Positions 5,844-6,161 of a stretch of 6,161 nucleotides of DNA are shown here, piece after piece. Position 1 is the stretch's first letter. Every line of letters begins with the position of its first letter. The position numbers and the translations under genes are program-made. A model generated the notes under the pieces. That model was not told where the DNA came from and made no database searches. It was given only the letters and a program-made list of their open reading frames with translations. This DNA is from a bacterium (GTDB lineage Bacteria; Auribacterota; UBA3054; B51-G9): the NCBI GenBank assembly GCA_029933535.1, contig JAOZNZ010000212.1:1-6161 (forward strand), read 5' to 3'.

Positions 5844-5937
5844 GCCGTGCCGGGTTATGATAAGTTGCAGGCACGGCTGAGGAAATTTGTCCCGAGCGCC
5901 CGAGCCGCGGGACAAATTTATTTTCCGGATTTTTGCA
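5844..5937 (-). repeat. Two-hairpin composite palindromic element, copy B (inverted)
   Basis: Begins directly after the TAG stop of the regulator gene. GCCGTGCC (5844-5851) pairs with GGCACGGC (5870-5877, 18-nt loop), then TGAGG, then AAATTTGTCCCG (5883-5894) with CGGGACAAATTT (5908-5919, 13-nt loop), then the flank TTTTCCGGATTTTTGCA. On the minus strand it aligns with copy A at 3257-3337. Here the A/T-rich stem is 3 bp longer, by matched changes on both arms, while the loops share little sequence with copy A. Confidence 0.75.
5883..5924 (+). terminator. Probable terminator of the regulator gene
   Basis: The 12-bp stem of copy B, with three C-G/G-C pairs extending its AAATTTGTC arm, is followed by TTTATTTT on the plus strand. 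This is an intrinsic-terminator layout 40 nt after the stop codon. The palindromic element thus seems to double as a transcription end. In copy A the same T-rich tail would serve the minus strand. Confidence 0.5.
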
Positions 5938-6161
5938 TGTTAATAAATTGTTAATGCCGAGGTAACAACATCCTTCCCCTCCCTTCCTTATCAAGTAGTA
6001 CATCGCTAATGAAATAACGTGCGCTTGCCGTGCGATCATGTCGGTTAATGATTTTAAATTTTAGAAGTTGAATAAATCGAATATCAAAAATCGGTGTTCT
6101 TTGTTCTTAAATCGAATTGAATATCGAATATCGATTAACGATTTCAGATTTTAGAAGTTAA
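5938..6161. other. Non-coding tail with a diverged direct repeat
   Basis: No gene is supported here. A 19-nt pyrimidine run lies at 5971-5989. A 31-nt sequence at 6041-6071 recurs 90 nt later at 6131-6161 (26 of 31 identical), ending TTTTAGAAGTT in both. Between them are several TCGAATATC-like short repeats (6077-6085, 6112-6135). This looks like a degenerate tandem duplication continuing past the window edge. Confidence 0.5.

Noticed and set aside
5830..6039. Minus-strand 69-codon open frame with a purine-rich stretch upstream
   Set aside because: It runs through both hairpins of palindromic element copy B and resembles no known protein; it overlaps the end of the regulator gene.

Overview
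The window carries three plus-strand genes: clpB (ATP-dependent disaggregase), dinB (DNA polymerase IV) and an ArsR-type transcriptional regulator with a large C-terminal domain. The spaces between them are unusually rich in palindromic repeats. The sequence is AT-leaning. The gene 3 promoter matches the bacterial sigma-70 consensus perfectly, and only clpB has a clear Shine-Dalgarno site. This dense intergenic palindrome content, non-SD starts and the regulator type loosely suggest a Planctomycetota/PVC-like bacterium. That assignment is inference; nothing here is a taxonomic marker.

Layout. Positions 1-178 form an extended, branched inverted repeat of unknown identity, possibly running past the window edge. 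A 79-nt hairpin (268-346) lies in the clpB leader. clpB (403-3003) has a good SD and an intact 866-residue product. The 376-nt gap to dinB is almost entirely palindromes: two inverted copies of a three-hairpin unit (3021-3100 and 3141-3227), then a two-hairpin composite element (3257-3337). dinB (3380-4453) starts 6 nt after a -10-like box and may be leaderless.

The 469-nt gap after dinB holds a hairpin right behind the dinB stop, two copies of a C5T3/A3G5 palindrome, a featureless A-rich stretch (4548-4664) and a 103-nt nested palindrome (4737-4839) sharing both ends with the first hairpin. A TTGACA-17-TATAAT promoter follows, with a 24-bp operator-like palindrome over its -10 box and start point. 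The regulator gene occupies 4923-5843. Straight after its stop lies an inverted second copy of the two-hairpin element, which probably also acts as its terminator. The last 230 nt are non-coding, with a diverged direct repeat.

How the genes relate. ClpB and Pol IV are both stress functions, but nothing shows they are co-transcribed: each has its own promoter candidate, with repeats between. The regulator looks autoregulated; its targets are not visible. The most interesting material is the palindromic element collection: at least four families, some sharing sub-motifs and conserving stems while loops diverge. No transposase or RAYT gene that could mobilise them lies in the window.
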